In this document: positions 6,484 through 7,563 of the stretch, piece after piece
How positions within the stretch are numbered: the first letter of the stretch is position 1
How the letters are laid out: the number at the start of each line of letters is the position of its first letter
From: SAR202 cluster bacterium
Lineage (GTDB): Bacteria; Chloroflexota; Dehalococcoidia; Lucifugimonadales; UBA1123
Assembly (NCBI GenBank): GCA_030743915.1
Contig: JASLRP010000501.1
Location: forward strand, 1-7,563
DNA length: 7,563 nt
Reading direction: 5' to 3'
Translations under genes and position numbers: made by a program
The notes under the pieces: generated by a model
Databases searched by the model: none
What the model was told of the DNA's origin: nothing
The model's input: only the letters and a program-made list of their open reading frames with translations

Positions 6484-6535
6484 CCGGTGGGCGCTGTCCC
6501 AAGACAGTGTATTGAGGAAAGCGCCGGTTTCCACC
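6484..6535. repeat. Nested hairpin-forming sequence
   Basis: An inner stem GCGCTGTC (6491-6498) pairs with GACAGTGT (6503-6510) around a CCAA loop, with two G-T wobbles. Alternative outer pairings exist: GGCGC (6490-6494) with GCGCC (6521-6525), and GGTGG (6486-6490) with CCACC (6531-6535). It lies upstream of the predicted plus-strand promoter, so it is not part of that leader unless transcription starts further left. It could equally be a binding site or a remnant. Confidence 0.3.
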
Positions 6536-6623
6536 TGGGACATGCCGGGCTTGGATATCATGAGAAATCGAACTACGTCGGATTGTTCTGAATGACTAAC
6601 CAACACCACCCGCAAGACGTGTT

Positions 6624-6652
6624 TTGACGACGCATTGAAGCCGTGTTATTGT
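6624..6652 (+). promoter_or_regulatory. Putative promoter of the membrane-protein gene
   Basis: TTGACG (6624-6629) and TATTGT (6647-6652) are spaced by 17 bases. The -35 matches five of six consensus positions, the -10 four. Start of transcription near 6659 would give a leader of about 77 bases before the ATG at 6736. Confidence 0.4.
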
Positions 6653-6735
6653 CTGTCCGGCAACTATTCTTCTAACTAATCGCGCGAGCAATCGTAAACG
6701 GAATTTCCAATTTGATCCACCAGCCGATGCCATAG

Positions 6736-7557
6736 ATGGACGAAGCGCTGCCTTTTGCAGATGCCCATTTCCGACACTACGTATATTTGAACCTGGGTGT
6801 TGCCGCTGGGATCGCTGCCGATGCGATGATAGCGACCCTAAGTCGATTCAGCAGTTTCCCAGATGGACGGTCCGCTTTGAAATGGGGGGCTGCCATAGGT
6901 TTCACCCATTGGCTTTTCCCACTTGTTGGATTCATCGGCGGTTGGTACGCGGCGGTAAATGTGCCGCTTTCTACCGGCGTCTATCTTTTTGGCGCGGGCG
7001 TAATGACCTGGTTCGTAAGAGAAGTCGTGCGCGAGGCAGCAGGGCTTTCAGACACGGATGACACCGACGATGGAGCAAGTATCTGGGCGAGCCGGACCCA
7101 CTTTTGGGCGGCGGTGTGGGGAGTCAGCATCGACGCGTTAGTTACCGGGCCTGGCAAAACCTCCGCCACCGCTGGCTGGTCCGAGCTTGAAGTGTGGTTG
7201 TCATTCCCGATAGTCGGTTTGGTAGTGTTCCTGCTTGTTATGGTTGCAGCATATGTTGCCACAATCTTGCAAAAACGATACTCACGCGTGAGCCTGCAAG
7301 GGGCGGTCGTCGCAGATGCGAGAGACCAATGGAGGCTCGGGGTATTTTTTACCGTGGGCACCTGGTTCGAGATATTGATCTTCAGCTACTTTGGGTTGCT
7401 CGCCATCGCTCAGACACTTCGAATTTACGATGTCCCAGTTGACGGCGTGTTAGTCTTCGCGGCCACTGGGTCAGTCGGAACCGTTCTCTTCTTGTTCCTT
7501 CACCAGAAAGTGAGAGAGCGCCAGAAAATCCGCGCTGTTTTTGCCTTTGAAAATTGA
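6736..7557 (+). CDS. Seven-helix membrane protein, distant MntP/LysE-superfamily-like exporter
   Basis: A 273-residue integral membrane protein with hydrophobic segments near residues 15-36, 47-69, 76-98, 121-140, 152-177, 201-226 and 235-256. Helix 1 carries GVAAGIAADAMIATLSR and helix 4 carries WGVSIDALVTGPGKTS. These resemble the two repeat motifs of the manganese exporter MntP (E. coli GMSMDAFAASIGKG and TSLDAMAVGVG), with Asp29 and Asp133 at the conserved acidic positions. Helix 2 (ALKWGAAIGFTHWLFPLVGFIGG) matches the MntP pattern, and the loop before helix 4 is acidic (SDTDDTDD, 105-112), as in MntP. The protein is about 85 residues longer than E. coli MntP and has an extra C-terminal helix. 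No clear ribosome binding site precedes the ATG. An in-frame ATGCCATAG ends directly before it, so the frame cannot extend upstream. Metal export is a hypothesis; it may be another LysE-fold transporter. Confidence 0.85.
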   Translation: MDEALPFADAHFRHYVYLNLGVAAGIAADAMIATLSRFSSFPDGRSALKWGAAIGFTHWLFPLVGFIGGWYAAVNVPLSTGVYLFGAGVMTWFVREVVREAAGLSDTDDTDDGASIWASRTHFWAAVWGVSIDALVTGPGKTSATAGWSELEVWLSFPIVGLVVFLLVMVAAYVATILQKRYSRVSLQGAVVADARDQWRLGVFFTVGTWFEILIFSYFGLLAIAQTLRIYDVPVDGVLVFAATGSVGTVLFLFLHQKVRERQKIRAVFAFEN

Positions 7558-7563
7558 ATCGCG

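Larger units (their letters stand above)
6250..6735. other. Divergent intergenic region, AT-richer, with inverted repeats
   Basis: The 486 bases between the operon and the membrane-protein gene hold no convincing coding frame on either strand. They contain the operon promoter close to the left end, a near-palindrome at 6386-6404, a hairpin cluster at 6484-6535 and a plausible plus-strand promoter at 6624-6652. I looked for tRNA-like structure and for the yybP-ykoY manganese riboswitch core (expected near an MntP-type gene) and saw neither. Confidence 0.6.

Noticed and set aside
6653..6735. Manganese (yybP-ykoY) riboswitch in the leader of the MntP-like gene
   Set aside because: The conserved core sequences of that riboswitch were not found in the leader or further upstream.
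1..7563. CRISPR arrays, insertion sequences, tRNA or rRNA genes
   Set aside because: No regularly spaced repeats, transposase motifs, terminal inverted repeats or tRNA-like cloverleaf were seen.

Overview
The window carries a six-gene minus-strand operon, running from a DsrE-family gene at the right (start 6249) to a degenerate short-chain dehydrogenase at the left (stop 737). A partial minus-strand gene runs off the left edge, and a divergent plus-strand membrane-protein gene sits at the right end. The DNA is moderately GC-rich in the genes and visibly more AT-rich in the two long intergenic stretches. The organism is a bacterium with Shine-Dalgarno-led, tightly packed operons. The ERIQRQID/DPEN helical N-terminus of the left-edge gene and the SDR-rich, CoA-ligase-rich content recall uncultivated Chloroflexota (Dehalococcoidia/SAR202-like). 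That placement is an inference from family flavour, not a demonstrated assignment.

Layout. 1-294 (minus): start of a protein with a TPR-like N-terminus that runs in frame into the first motif of a CysQ/inositol-monophosphatase domain. 295-736: no convincing gene; holds a likely promoter for the left gene. 737-1498: SDR-fold protein that has lost the nucleotide-binding glycines and the catalytic lysine. 1498-2316: canonical SDR. 2333-3985: AMP-forming acyl-CoA ligase of the cyclohexanecarboxylate-CoA ligase (AliA) type. 4120-4917: SDR resembling BadH. 4939-5808: crotonase resembling BadI/MenB. 5821-6249: small DsrE/DsrF-like protein. 6250-6735: divergent intergenic region with a strong minus-strand promoter, a plausible plus-strand promoter and two inverted-repeat structures. 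6736-7557 (plus): seven-helix membrane protein with MntP-like repeat motifs.

How the genes may work together. A ligase, hydroxyacyl-CoA dehydrogenases and a BadI-like ring-cleaving enzyme form the core of a CoA-dependent pathway for an alicyclic (ring-containing) carboxylic acid, like the bad/ali pathway of Rhodopseudomonas palustris. The acyl-CoA dehydrogenase (AliB) and enoyl-CoA hydratase (BadK) steps are absent from the window. Two features depart from the known pathway. First, the last two genes are a translationally coupled pair of one intact and one apparently dead SDR, an arrangement reminiscent of the heteromeric BbsCD dehydrogenase of anaerobic toluene degradation. Second, the BadI-like enzyme carries His where MenB and BadI have an essential or conserved Asp. 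The true substrate may therefore be new.
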